From: Proteles cristata cristata
Taxonomy: Eukaryota > Chordata > Mammalia > Carnivora > Hyaenidae
Direction of reading: 5' to 3'
Length of the DNA: 64,000 nucleotides
Assembly (NCBI GenBank): GCA_017311185.1
Contig: JAESUZ010005528.1
Location: 1,178,001-1,242,000 of the forward strand
The notes below the pieces were generated by a model that did not search any database, was not told the DNA's origin, and saw only the letters and a list, made by a program, of their open reading frames with translations. A program made the translations under genes and the position numbers. Each line of letters begins with the position of its first letter. Positions within the stretch are counted from its first letter, which is position 1. Positions 11,191 to 22,489 of this stretch are shown here, piece after piece.

Positions 11191-13671
11191 GCACTTTAAA
11201 GATACCATATAAATGTTTCTTACAATATCCCTTTGGTGTTGGGGTCAGATAAAATAAAAGAAAAAAACCCTGCTTACCGGTGACAAAATTGAGGTGATCT
11301 TCCAACAAATGGCATCCGGATTACAGGTCTTCCTGTGTCTGGCAGGATTAATTTGTGTTGAAAAAAATGGGACCATTTTGTTGTATCTTAACATTCACTC
11401 AACTATGGAAAAAGAGAGAAGAAAACTCTTCTTTCTCAGAGTCCTGGTAGGCACCTTGTCTCCTGTGTATTTGTCTGTGGACCCAGTTCTTTCCTGATTA
11501 GAGTGAGGTTTCAGGCCAGGGGCTGAGGCTGCAGCTTGAGTGAGGACACAGAGGCAGACATTAAGTTTTCATTCGAAACTTGGGTGAGCGAGTGGTATGA
11601 GCACTACCCTTGGCATCCAGGGAGCCATTTCAGAGACAAGAGAACCACAAGAAGCAAACCTGTTATTTTTGACCACTTAAGAAAAATTTGCTCCACATTC
11701 CATAAAACTGAGGAAGATCTCATTATCCTTAGTAAAAGCAGCTGCCATTTCTTCCAGAATGCCTCCGGAGACAGGCTGTCACCTGGGCACCATAAGAGGC
11801 GGTGCTCGTGGCACATGAACTGGGGCAAAGGTGGCTTGCTTTCCAGCCACTGTGTTTCAGCTGAAAAAGAAATGCAAGGGGACACTTCAGGACACGCTTC
11901 TCTCCAAGAGGCTGCTTCCCAAAACTGCTAATTGTGCGTGTGAAACAGAAACCAGAGGCTCCCAGCAGCCTCTTGGACTCCTCTTTGCAGATGTTTTATT
12001 CTGTGGGGTTTTTTGTTTTCTTTTGTTTTGTTTTTTTGCTTTGCTTTGTTTTTTTTTTAATCAACAAAGCCCCAGTGTATACAGAATGCCTACAGCAAAG
12101 CAGGGCCTCTAACCCTACATCACATTTTGAGGCTCATGTTGCTTTTAAATGATGTTTCCCAACTTCAGTCACTAGCTTACATCTTCATGATTTTTGCACA
12201 TAATTTCCTAGTACTTCTCTTTTAATGGACTTATTTCACTTAAATATGTCTACAAAGAATATATATGTATATGTGTGTCTATCGATACTTGCATAATTCC
12301 CTTAATGGAAAGCTAGAAGCACTTTTCATAAATGGGAACTCAACCTTAGGAACCAATACTACAGCGTGAAAACAAAGGCGTTTCGTGATAGATTCTCTCA
12401 CCCACCATGATTCTGACTTCGAGGCCCGGCCTCTTTGTGAAAAGGGAAGATTTGCAAGGGGTGTTAAAGACAGAATGGCCCAAGTAGGGCCACAGTCCCC
12501 GGAGAAGACAGAATGGAAATGAGACAGCTCAGAGGCAGATGCGCAGGTCTTTGGCCAGTTGGCTCTGCAGGGAGGCAATGGGCATTTTATCAGTTGCCCC
12601 AGAGAATGCAGCTGCAGTCTGCCTGCCATGTGTCGGCTTGAATGCCAAAATACCTACAAGGGCTGTGGCTGAGAAACATGGTCAAGATCGCAACAGCGCA
12701 TCTTTGAGAGTTCCTTCAGATCTAATCATCCCCTTTTGTTTTGCCTGCAGAAAAGGCAGCTCCTGATGGTGTGATAATCCCAGGAAGAATGTACTTGCTC
12801 TTAACGTGAGTGAACCTAACTGGTAACACAGAATGTAGCTAAATACGGTTGGATTTAGTGATTGTCATTTTTAAAATGCAGTACCGATTGAGAGAATCAT
12901 GAGAATTTGGAGTGCCGTGAAATTTGAAAATAGTGTGCCGCATGGCTATAGTTGTGTATAGGCACATTTGATTTTGGTGAAGGGATGATTGGATTTGAAG
13001 CAGAGGTAACACTGTGGTGTCCATATATATGTCTGTGTGTCGGTGTTTTATATTCACGAAGCACTATGGTAAATGGAAACTTTCGAAAGTAGTTTCAAAA
13101 TTGCTAGGCAAAGAAAGTAATGAGAGAAATAAGCCTGCAGTCATAGAGCAAACATTATGACCCTATCTTTAAAGCCAGTGACCAACAGAGATGGAAATGT
13201 AATTCTTACTAACCCTCTGGAGTTCTCTTAAAGCCTTTGAGAGGCATAATAATGTCCTTATCTTGAGTTACACGCTGCTCTGTTTATGTAGACTATTAGT
13301 AAAATCCAATCTAGGGGCTCACTACAATTGCATGACTAAGGGATTCTGCTGATAAATAGATCTTACTTGACAGGTTGGACTAGGATTATGAGTAAAACCC
13401 AATAGTGCTGGAGACCTGCGAACCTGCTTCTATTTGTTTCACTAATTCATCTGCCCTGTTTGCATCAACAGCACCTACCTGTGTCTTTTTTGTTGCCAAG
13501 TAACTGTCCTTTGTGGAATTCCAAATTGTGGAATACCTTTGTGTCCTCTTTGGAATACCAAATTGAAGAATTTGGTCATGTCTCTGACCTTCTATTACTA
13601 ACCACCCATATTCCCTTCAGCCACCATTCTAGTTGTGACAGAAAAGTCCACAGTGCACATGATAAATATTA
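11191..13671. other. No gene; no recognised repeat
   Basis: Unique-looking sequence of 2.5 kb. A 131-codon frame at 11536-11931 has no domain I can recognise. A T-rich patch (tttg and tttt words) spans 12007-12059. Confidence 0.5.
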
Positions 13672-13925
13672 ATAATGCCTGCTGGTTGCTAGAGGTCCTC
13701 TGTGTGCCCAGTTCTGTGCCAAGTGTACCACTTCAGTTGTGACGTGACTTAAAGTTCACCATAACATTATTGTTGTTTATCGTCACCATTTCATAGATGA
13801 GGAAACTAAGACTCTGCAACTCAGGGACCAGCCGGAGTTTGCATAACTGAGAAATGACAGAGCTGGACTCCAGACTGAGGTTTGTTCACAGAGTTAATCT
13901 CCTCCACTTCTCTACACTGCCTCCA
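13672..13925 (+). mobile_element. MIR, nearly full length
   Basis: 'gtgtgcccagttctgtgcca', 'tcaccatttcatagatgag', 'gaaactaagactctgcaact', 'aaatgacagagctggactcc' and 'ctctacactgcctcc' follow MIR from its middle to its end in order. Confidence 0.8.
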
Positions 13926-14180
13926 GTGGCTGTACCTGGTTGCTCATCTCCCCGCGTTATTTTGGCTCAATGATTTATGAGCACCCTCAGCAGTCACTGC
14001 AGGGATGGATTTGATAATGTCTGTGAAACAGAGCAAGACTCACATGGCTGCCGCTGTTCCCCCAAATGAGCTGGCAGGCAGCGAGGCCGGCTGTGTATCA
14101 CAGCCTCGATCATTTAACCGCTTAAACAAATTGACCCAATCATGTCATGACGCAACACAACAAAAGTCTTACTTCTTTTT

Positions 14181-14372
14181 TAAAAAATTGTTTTAATGTG
14201 TATTTTTGAGAGAGGTAGGAGGGGCAGAGAGAGAGAGGAGGAGACACAGAATCTGAAATTGGCTCCAGGCTGTCAGCAGAGAGCCTAACGTAGGGCTCGA
14301 ACCCACGGACCGTGAGATCATGACCTGAGCCGAAGTCGGATGCTTAACTGACTGAACCACCCAGGAGCCCCC
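14181..14372 (-). mobile_element. Can-SINE
   Basis: It has the reversed tail 'ttttaatgtgtatttttgag', the B box region 'agggctcgaacccacggacc' and the head end 'actgaaccacccaggagccc'. I could not define a clean target duplication. Confidence 0.92.
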
Positions 14373-14950
14373 AAATTTTCTTTCTTAATCAAATGGTTGT
14401 CCAGGGAAGTTTGAAGTTGATGGTAAGGTGGGAGGGAAAGGTGACTTTGCTCCATGTAGTCATTCAGGGACCTCAGGTGTCTGAGGTTCTGTTATCACCA
14501 ATGCATGACTTCCATGTTTGTCATTGTTCACCATTCCAGCCAGCCAGGAACAAAGAGGATTAGAGGAGTCTACATGGGATACTTTCATAGACCAGGCCTT
14601 ACAAGAAGCGTGTGTTCCTTGCACACCCATTGCATTGGCCAGAATTCAGTCAAATGGATACCCTTAACGGCAGGCAAGGCTGTGAAATAGTCAAGCCAGG
14701 TCTCCAAGAAGAGGAGGAAATGAATTGTCAAGAATACTCACATCAGAGGGGCAGAGGAAAGCTTCCCCAGTCTAGGAACCCAAAGATTTCCTAAGGACCC
14801 ATTTCTGAGAAACCCTTGACAAGTTTCTCATTTGAAAATAGGAATCAGTAGCCTTTGCTGCTTTCCACTCCACAGGGGAATTTAAGATTGAAATTAAAGT
14901 GAAATAAGGTATGTGCATATGCTTTGTATACAACTTCGCACTTAGCACGG
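14373..14950. other. No gene seen
   Basis: Unique sequence without a recognised repeat. Confidence 0.5.
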
Positions 14951-15177
14951 GATAGTAGACAAAGACCTAGATTGAGGTATGGAATCCAAGTTCACATTCT
15001 TTTTTCTGCCACTTCCTAGCTATGTAGGCATGACTCACTCATTTGAGCTGTGAGCTGCAAGGACTCTTCTGTTAAGTTAGGAGGAAAAGCACCTCCTTAC
15101 CTTCTTTGTAGGCTTCCAGAACATACACACATCAGTAACGTATGTGGAAGTGTTTGAGAAACCATTAAATGTCAAGA
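14951..15177 (+). mobile_element. MIR
   Basis: 'tccaagttcacattctttt', 'ctgccacttcctagctatgt' and 'gactcactcatttgagctgt' correspond to the MIR core 'ttcaaatcccggctctgccacttactagctgtgtgacc'. The distal part is weaker. Confidence 0.55.
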
Positions 15178-15490
15178 AGATAATTAAAGCATTTAGTGTT
15201 TTGTCTTTTGAAATCATCAGGGACTTCCGCTTAAGGGCCTGTTACCTGGAGAGTGCTTTCTGGACGCCATGCTCCATGCTTTGCCCTTACCCCCTGGCTG
15301 AAGTAGAGTATTTATGCATGAAAATATTTTTTTTTCTAAAGATTGAAATAGATGTTCATTCTCAACACACACCGTGAGTGACTGTAGGCTCCTGAGGGAA
15401 CACCATGCATCAGCTCCGTGTTTGAAATTCCCACCAGCATTCCAGGTTTGGAGTTGCTGCCTGTTGCTTTCTGAATTACATTCAATTTTA

Positions 15491-15712
15491 TTTTTTTAAT
15501 TATTTATTTATTTGTTTATTTATTTTAAGAGAGAGAGAGAGAGAGAGACAGCGTGAGCAAGAAAGAGAGGAAGAGAAAGAGAGAATCCCAACCAGGCTCC
15601 ACGCTGTCAGCACAGAGCCCGAAACGGGGCTCAAACTCACAAAACCATGATATCATGACCTGACCTGAAACCCAAAGCTGGACGCTGAACCGACTGAGCC
15701 ACCCAGGCACCC
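15491..15712 (-). mobile_element. Can-SINE with 20-base target duplication
   Basis: The duplication ctgaattacattcaatttta is perfect at 15471-15490 and 15713-15732. The head end 'accgactgagccacccaggc' faces the next SINE, only 32 bases away on the opposite strand. Confidence 0.96.
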
Positions 15713-15744
15713 CTGAATTACATTCAATTTTAAAACACTTTCTG

Positions 15745-15977
15745 AGGGCGCCAGGGTGGCTTAGTCAGCTCAGCGACCAACTTCGGCTCACCACGATCTC
15801 ACAGTTAGTGGGTTCAAGCCCATGTCAGGCTCTGTGCTGACAGCTAGCTCAGAGCCTGGAGCCTGTTTCGGATTCCGTGTCTCCCTCTCTCTCTGACCCT
15901 CCCCTGCTCACACTGTCTGTCTCTCTCTCAGAAATAAATAAAACATTAAAAAAAATGTTTTTAAATAAAAATGAAAT
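15745..15977 (+). mobile_element. Can-SINE, head-to-head with its neighbour
   Basis: The head is GAGGGCGCCAGGGTGGCTTA and the tail 'gaaataaataaaacattaa'. The duplication acactttctg lies at 15735-15744 and 15978-15987. Each of the two neighbouring SINEs has its own target duplication, so they are separate insertions. Confidence 0.95.
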
Positions 15978-15987
15978 ACACTTTCTG

Positions 15988-16656
15988 GCCAAAGACCTCT
16001 GTCTAGGGGGCTGGTACAACAATAGTTGGTGACTGACTCCTTTGGGATTTAACGGGGGCTCATGCAGGTCCCATTTCTCGCTTTGAGGGTGGTTTATCCT
16101 AAATGATCACATTCCAACTCTCTTTTTTGCTAAATCATTTTTTCGAATTGATGGTATTAGTCACTTAAACAGACTCAGACTTTATTTCCTACATTGAGTA
16201 TTGCCAAAATTAGAGTGATTCATGCAGTGATTCTCTTTTTCCTCTTTTCTTTTTCTTGTTGGAACCTCTTGAAACTTCTTCATTCCAGTCAACGAGTTTA
16301 TTTCATTAGAGGTGCTTTCTGAGCTGTCTCACAGAGGAATGATGGACCTGGCCTTTCATTCATTCCTAGCCTCACCCAGCTATGAGTTGTGAAAGTGGAA
16401 TGACTCACTCTTTTGTTGTTCTGGGTTGTTGCAGGTGAGGCCGCATCTCCTTTTCCAAGCTTTCATAAGTAAATAACAAGGAGAGATTGGCTCCCTTTAG
16501 TTCTAGAATGGTCGCTGAAGTGGATCGTAGAACCGACTATCAAATGGAAGCTGATCTTGACTTCACCTGCCCACGGAACAGCTAGCAGAGTGTCTTTCCT
16601 TGAATGGGCCATCCAGTAAGAGAGGCGATTGCAAATAACAGTCCTCCAGAGAGGTG
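15988..16656. other. No gene seen
   Basis: No recognised repeat or coding signal. Confidence 0.5.
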
Positions 16657-17045
16657 GCCCTATGCTTCTCAAACTCTCATGTGCACGGAGTCACCTGGGA
16701 TCATCTTTTTATTTTTTTTTAAGTTTATTTATTTATTTTGAAAGAGAAAGAGAGAGTGCAGAGGGGAGGGGCAGAGAGAAAGGGGAGACGGGATCCCAAG
16801 CAGGCTCCATGTTGTCAGCACAGAGCCCAACACGGGGCTCAATCTGACCTCAAGAAACCATGAGACCGTGACCCGAATGAAACCAAGAGTCGGACGCTTA
16901 ACCGACTGAGCCCGTCATCCCGGTTTAAGACTGGGATCATCTTAAACTGCCAATTCTGATGCAGTGGATGTGAAGTGGGGCCTTGGCATTTCCAACAAGC
17001 TCCCCAGGAATGCTGCCGGTCCAGCTACCACATTCTGAGGAGCAT
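16657..17045 (+). mobile_element. MER5-type DNA transposon split by a SINE
   Basis: The left part (16657-16707) reads 'tgcttctcaaactctcatgtg' and 'acggagtcacctgggatc'. The right part (16931-17045) reads 'ccaattctgatgcagtggat', 'gaagtggggccttggcattt', 'ccaacaagctccccagg' and 'accacattctgaggagca'. Joined across the SINE, these give the MER5A order. The SINE and one copy of its target duplication (16708-16943) form the interruption, so the transposon is older than the SINE. Confidence 0.8.
16708..16930 (-). mobile_element. Can-SINE nested in MER5-type element
   Basis: The duplication ctgggatcatctt is perfect at 16695-16707 and 16931-16943. The head end is partly altered ('gactgagcccgtcatcccgg' in place of the usual 'gactgagccacccaggc'). 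Confidence 0.95.
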
Positions 17046-17081
17046 AGGGAATTGATGAGGCTGAGACCATTCTTACCAAGC

Positions 17082-17099
17082 CTTTTTTTTTTTTTTTTG
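17082..17099 (+). repeat. Poly-T run
   Basis: About 17 consecutive T bases just downstream of the MER5 remnant. No SINE body is attached. Confidence 0.85.
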
Positions 17100-17124
17100 G
17101 AGGGGGCCAGCAAAGGGGAAGGAA

Positions 17125-17225
17125 TGAACATTTATTGAGGCTTTTCACTGACCAGCTGTAAGCTAGGAGCATCACATAGCATCTCATTAATATTTAATGC
17201 ATATAACTATTATTATCTGTATCTT
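17125..17225 (+). mobile_element. MIR 3' fragment
   Basis: 'gaacatttattgaggctttt', 'gctaggagcatcacatagc', 'atctcattaatatttaatgc' and 'actattattatctgtatc' match the distal MIR consensus. Confidence 0.65.
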
Positions 17226-17999
17226 AAACCTCTGTCAAATTAAGTTATGATAATTCCAAAAGCAAACCCCAAGCATCAGCTTTTTCAGAGTGTGTTGCTC
17301 ATGTAGCGCATTTCATTAGCTTGTACAATATGGTTATTTCCTCTGAATGTATTAAAATTTAAAGGGAATAATGGCCATTCATCAGAAATAGGAAGTGACA
17401 ATGAGCTCTCCAGGGAATTATTTTTTCCCTCACTCAATTTTGGGGAGTTGAGATTCAGGGTGATTATGGCCAAATGGGTATTTTATACAAAATATAAATT
17501 TTATACAAAATATTTTCAAATGATGTGGTCTCTGTGATATGAGTAATAACCAGGCTGCAATTATGAAAGTAGATAAAAATTGCAGTCAAGAGGAAAGGGG
17601 GATCTTTGATTTTTTTTAATCTATACTATTTTACAAAGTGCCTCTTCTGGGCCCGAACGAGTTTGTGGCATTCAGGCAGCTCCGGGTCTGAGACTGCATC
17701 GACACCGGCAGTGATCGGGAAGGTAACGTCCCCTTCCATCTGAGTGGTGCTGTGAGAATGACTGCAACCAATTAATTACCCAACAGAAGGGATGGTGAAC
17801 GGTAAGAGCAGGGTATATATCCAGATCATAGAAAATTAGGGATCCGGCTTGGGATCAGATGCTAACTTGCTAATGATTTTGCATAGCGTATTAGGAGTTT
17901 GGAGATCCCCAGATATAAATACTGGAGGCAAAACTTCATAAGCACATTTTTATGTCTAGAAGGGCAAGTGGGACCAAATATCTGTACATAGTTAGTTAT
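17226..17999. other. No gene seen
   Basis: AT-rich on the left, slightly GC-richer at 17640-17750. No recognised repeat. Confidence 0.5.
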
Positions 18000-18180
18000 A
18001 ACAGCCACGAGTATGGTGCTTCCCGGCGCCAGGTACTTTGCACATATTAACTCATTTTATCCTCACAACAGCCCTGTCCTTTTCTCCTCTTTATAGATAA
18101 AGAAATTGAGTCACAGAGAGATTAAGTACATTCTCCAATTCCACAGAGCTCAGATTTTGAATCTGAGCAGGCTGGCTGGC
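18000..18180 (+). mobile_element. MIR (distal part)
   Basis: 'cggcgccaggtactttgcac', 'atattaactcattttatcct', 'cacaacagccctgtcct', 'agataaagaaattgagtcac' and 'agagagattaagtacattct' follow the MIR 3' half closely. Confidence 0.85.
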
Positions 18181-18214
18181 TGAGGGTACTCGCTCATCAT
18201 GCTTGTCCTGGGCT

Positions 18215-18412
18215 CACAGACGCCAAGGCATGGGGGTTCAAGTTCAAATTCTGCCATTTTCCACCTGTCCTTTGAGAAGTCCTCTAGTCTCTCTGTGTCT
18301 GTTCCATCATCTGTGAAATGGGCCCAATGATGCCCTGCAACCTCCTGGGATTGTTGGGAAGTTGAGATAAGATAATGCACTGAAATTATATACATTGTAT
18401 ACTGCTGTGTAG
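18215..18412 (+). mobile_element. MIR (proximal and middle part)
   Basis: 'gttcaagttcaaattctgcc', 'tctctctgtgtctgttccatc', 'atctgtgaaatgggcccaat' and 'agataagataatgcactg' give the MIR 5' and core region. It directly follows a MIR 3' half in the same orientation, so this is a separate copy and not the continuation of the first. Confidence 0.8.
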
Positions 18413-19165
18413 ACAGAGTCAAAGATTAGATGGACCCATTCAATGATCATTGGTATATTTTAAATAGCATCATGTAAAGACCCGACTTCTGTTTCCTGAG
18501 TCTCTATTTTTATATTTTTGCTGCTTCCTCAGGAAGAACTAGTTTAGTTTTGCCTGGACACTTAAACAGAAAACAACCAAAAAAATGTCTTTTTGGATTT
18601 GCTTTCTTTAGGTTTTCTGAAAATAGCATATTCTGCAGAGGCTAAAAACCAGTAGAAGCCCCATCAGCTGATTTCATTCATTCCTATTTTGTGAAATATT
18701 CCCTACAGGTTCTTCTCTGAAGTGTTAGCCCATCTGGATTGAAATGATTCTCTGAGGCCTCTAGCATTTAGCTCTTCATTTGGAAAGGTGTTTTGTGATG
18801 AAATCCATTTCACCATAAATTTTTGCACTCAGATTCAGCCCGTGATTTTTCTTGTTGCCTCGTCTCGTGCCAGCATATTTCTCATTCTGCAAAAGCCGTC
18901 ACTTAGAGTTTTAAGGTTCCAGCTGCACACATTTCTGTCCCTCTGAATTTTAGCGAGAGATAATATAGGGCTTCCCTCATAATTGTATTCCTACGTCCTT
19001 CCTCTGCCCAAGAATTCAGGGGACTTGAGAATACGAATTGTCAGGGGGAAAGATCACACAGGCTTTGCGTGTTTGCTGGGGGCAGGATTTCTTTGTCTCT
19101 CATTCCTGGATGAGTGTGATGGAGGTGCCTCTTGATAATTAAATTATACAAATTAGGATTAGAGA
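18413..19165. other. No gene seen
   Basis: No recognised repeat in about 750 bases. Confidence 0.5.
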
Positions 19166-19167
19166 TT

Positions 19168-19235
<68 letters not shown>

Positions 19236-19342
19236 TCCTTCCTTCCTTCCTTCCTTCCTTCCTTCCTTCCTTCCTTCCTTCCTTTCCTTCCTTTCCTTCC
19301 TTCCTTCCTTCCTTCCTTCCTTCCTTCTTCTTCTTTTCTTTT

Positions 19343-19423
<81 letters not shown>

Positions 19424-19468
19424 CTCTCTCTCTCCCTCTCTCTCTCTCTCTCTTTCTTTTTCTTTCTT
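19166..19468 (+). repeat. 303-base pure pyrimidine microsatellite
   Basis: No purine occurs on the plus strand from 19166 to 19468. The order of blocks is (CTTT)n to about 19237, (CCTT)n with CTTTCC interruptions to about 19326, a short CTT block, (CTTT)n again to about 19421, then (CT)n. Every long frame across it, including the 198-codon minus-strand frame, is just the repeat translated as Lys-Glu-Arg or Ser-Phe-Leu runs. Confidence 0.98.
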
Positions 19469-19998
19469 ATTATTATTTTCTTTTTGGTCAGAGAGCAATG
19501 GAAGTCAAGCAAGTGAATTTTAAACCAGAATGTTCTTCTTTTTTCATTCAATTTCACCAGATCAGGATCGTTTCCTTTTTGGCAGCAGGTCATGATAAGT
19601 CTTTCAGAGTAAGTGTTAGAGTTGGATAGGATTAGCTCTCTTAAATAAATTAGCAAATTCAAAACAGACCAAGATGGAGTGAATTTTATGCATGCTAGGA
19701 GGTAACATTTTGAAGCTGATTTAATCAGAGGAGAGACATCAGACAATGACATCATCGTTTTTCTTTAACCGTAGCTTCTAAGATAGGGCTTGTTTAGATT
19801 TCTGAAGTGGCTGGTGAGAAATTCAAGTTGTTAATATGTGTATGTGTGCTCCCGAACATAGCTTGCTTTCTCTGGTATTGTTCTACAGCAAACACTGACA
19901 GAGAAAGACGGTCTGTGTACACCATTGGCTTCCAAGGTATCTAAGTGTGTGTTTCTGGAGTCAATAAAAGTACAGACAGTATAGGATATGGTCAGAGA
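19469..19998. other. No gene seen
   Basis: Short (ATT)n after the microsatellite, then unique sequence. Confidence 0.5.
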
Positions 19999-20170
19999 CA
20001 GAGGCCTTGAGGTCAGAGAGCACTCAGTTGAGATCATGCATTTTTCCTTTCCTAGCTGCATGGCCCTGAGTGAGTTACTCATCTTGCCTAAGCCTCTGCC
20101 TCATCCTTACGTGGAGTGATAATAGTTTCCACCTCAGGGATTGTGATGGAGACTCTACCAATGTGTTGTG
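19999..20170 (+). mobile_element. MIR
   Basis: 'ttcctttcctagctgcatgg', 'ccctgagtgagttactcatc', 'ttgcctaagcctctgcctca' and 'gtggagtgataatagtttcc' follow the MIR core from the 'actagctgtgtgaccttgg' region to the 'ggggataataatagtacc' region. Confidence 0.75.
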
Positions 20171-20405
20171 TGGAATATCATATATTTCTTTAAGGAATAA
20201 TAAGACTTGTTAAGACAAAAGTTAATTTTGAGATAATTTTATCTTTGACTTACGATTAATCCATGTGGGACCCTACGAGCTACAATAATTTGTGTTAGAC
20301 ATTTGAACAATTTCAAAAACACCCTGACTGGATTATGAATGCCTTTCAAACCAGTCCATAGAAAAGCCATCCCAGAAATGTGTGCATCTTTCAGAGAAAC
20401 ACCCT

Positions 20406-20419
20406 CCCCCCCCCCCCCC
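20406..20419 (+). repeat. 14-base poly-C run
   Basis: Fourteen C bases follow 'accct' and precede 'acaggcc'. Homopolymer C of this length is uncommon in mammalian DNA and prone to sequencing error. Confidence 0.9.
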
Positions 20420-20476
20420 ACAGGCCTTTGTTTAGGGTAAGGTCTCCTGAGAGGAGAATACAAAGAAAGTGTTATA

Positions 20477-20585
20477 GGGGGTACCTGGGTAGCTCAGTCA
20501 GTTGGGCTTCCGACTTCAGCTCAGGTCATAACCTCACGGTTCGTAGGTTCGAACCCCGCATGGGGTTTTGTGCTGACAGCTCAGA
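20477..20585 (+). mobile_element. Can-SINE, head-only copy
   Basis: The tRNA-like head is complete (GGGGTACCTGGGTAGCTCAG, A box; 'ggttcgtaggttcgaacccc', B box) through 'gtgctgacagctcag'. It then stops without the CT linker or A-rich tail. No target duplication is visible. Confidence 0.88.
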
Positions 20586-21059
20586 AGATGAAGAAATGCC
20601 ATTTAAAATCTCAATCCCCAAACCCAAATATTGTTAATATTTTGGGGGGTTTTATGACTTTACAAGTTTGTTGTTGTTAGTTCCAATCATACTGTACAGG
20701 TTTTGTATCCTCTCTTTTCATTATGTATGTTAAAAAACACGATTACAATGTCTTTACGATGAATGACTGCATACCATTGTATTGAATGGATGTATTGTGA
20801 ATTGTTAGGTCCAGTTTGTAGAGGAAAACACTAATGTTTTCCCAATTCTTTGCTTTCATACTGATGCTGTAACATTTGTGACAATGGTCACATGTCTCCT
20901 CATATGCCAAATATGTCAGGTCATGAGTTGGAAGTTGGTTCATTCAGCTGCCATCAGTTTCTCATGCTGTATTTCCTGATGTTCATAGAGTCCCCTCAGC
21001 TCAAGATCAAAGCCCAAGTCAGCCTCTGACATTTCTGTGTCTTTTAAAGGCTAGAAGGT
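20586..21059. other. No gene seen
   Basis: AT-rich and without recognised repeats. It marks the start of a SINE-free stretch of almost 11 kb. Confidence 0.5.
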
Positions 21060-21150
21060 GAGGAATGGATAGAGGTTACTCAACTTGCTCAGGTAACTAT
21101 GCTGTCAGGTTATAGGTTCTGATCTCTGCACGACTCCTCAGAACCTTCTA
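21060..21150 (+). mobile_element. MIR-like fragment
   Basis: 'agaggttactcaacttgctc', 'aggtaactatgctgtcagg' and 'ttataggttctgatctctgc' parallel the MIR 3' part 'agaggttaagtaacttgcccaaggtcacacagc ... attcgaacccaggtc'. Confidence 0.45.
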
Positions 21151-22489
21151 GTTATCATCTGAGGATCCTGAGGCTCCTTTGAGAAATGCTGCTGTCCTTA
21201 ACCTATCACTCCAGCATTTCCTTATCTATCCCAGAAAACCAGTCACATTAATGTCACCTTTAAAGGAATATGCATCTCAGATCTTTTCATCAAAGCCCTC
21301 TTTACCCTTCCTTTGAGTTAGATAATTTAAGTCATTTCTTCCAGCTATTAAGGCTACCCTGCCTTATCTTTTTTCTCCCTTGATTATTATAATTAATTCA
21401 CTTCATTACTGTCCATAAACTCTCTGCCATACACTACCTGCGCTTCACATTTGGGGATTTAGAGAGTTTAACAGAAGAACAATATTCTTGTTTGCTAGGA
21501 CTGATACTCATCTGACCCATGTACCAGCGCACCAGTCATTGAAATAGTGAAATGCATTAGTACTGAGTAATAAATTCTACCACTAAGTCCCCTTACAAGG
21601 CCCCCCTTCACCCTTAACTTTCTCCTACTACCCTGGCAGCCCCAGCCCCTCTTCTGAAATCTCTGTGCCATGCGGCTTCTCAGCTCTGCTGTAGCTTCGG
21701 CATTGTCCGTGCTGACTGTTTTCTGCTTGCCTAAAGCAGACAGACAGACAGACAGACAGATATCTCTGCTCTATTCAAATTGGGATTGAAGTATTTTCCT
21801 ATAAATTTGTTGTAAGGAATGAAGCTATTTTGGTTTTACTAATATCACTTGATTCCCACCATTGCCTATCGCTCTCACTGACCCAGATGCTTCTTTAAAG
21901 GAAGTCTATTCTCAGATTGATGGTGGGATGATGAGGCCAATTGACATCTCCATTATTTTTAGGAAAGCCTGGCACTGGTCTTTCCTATTTCTCTTCATTT
22001 TGGATACCAAGGAGGTGGAGTCAAAGAGAGCGGAAAGGAAGGAGAGATGTGACATATGAGCATGTGTATTACCCATGGGACCTTTCTAAAAGATCAAGCA
22101 CTTGGGCAGAAGAGGAGCCGAGTTCTTGTCCTGGCTTTGCCATCCAGTCACTTTGGCTCCCAGTGCATCGTGTGCAAGAAGATAGAGTTGGACTGGATTA
22201 AACTCTAGGCACCAGTAAAACCTCTTCCAAGTCATTTCCATGAATGCCTCCCTTTTTGCAGGCGGCAAGCACTGACTTTGGGAAAAGGGGCACATTTCAT
22301 GGCAATATTTATGTGCCAGACTTAGGTGTTGTGCCTGCTTCTGTCCAGATAGTAATTTGAGGGATTCATTTTGCAGGTTGCCTTGCTGACAGCTCACAGT
22401 GACTGTGTATTTGCCCCCTGCACCCCAACACACACACATACATCTTCTCTTTACTGTTTGTTCACTAGTCAACTTGTGCACGGCCCTCT
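21151..22489. other. No gene; short (CAGA)n microsatellite inside
   Basis: Mostly unique sequence. A (CAGA) array of about six units lies at 21737-21761. Frames up to 131 codons have no domain. Confidence 0.55.

Noticed and set aside
11536..11931. 131-codon frame in unique sequence
   Set aside because: It was considered as an exon or a processed pseudogene. There is no poly-A, no family resemblance and no convincing splice sites.
19159..19755. 198-codon minus-strand frame, the longest in the window
   Set aside because: It is the reading of the pyrimidine microsatellite (runs of Lys, Glu, Arg, Gly) plus flanking chance sequence, not a protein.
20477..20585. tRNA gene, since the head resembles tRNA-Lys with A and B boxes
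   Set aside because: The same head recurs in 34 SINEs, and the acceptor stem does not pair. It is a SINE promoter, not a tRNA gene.
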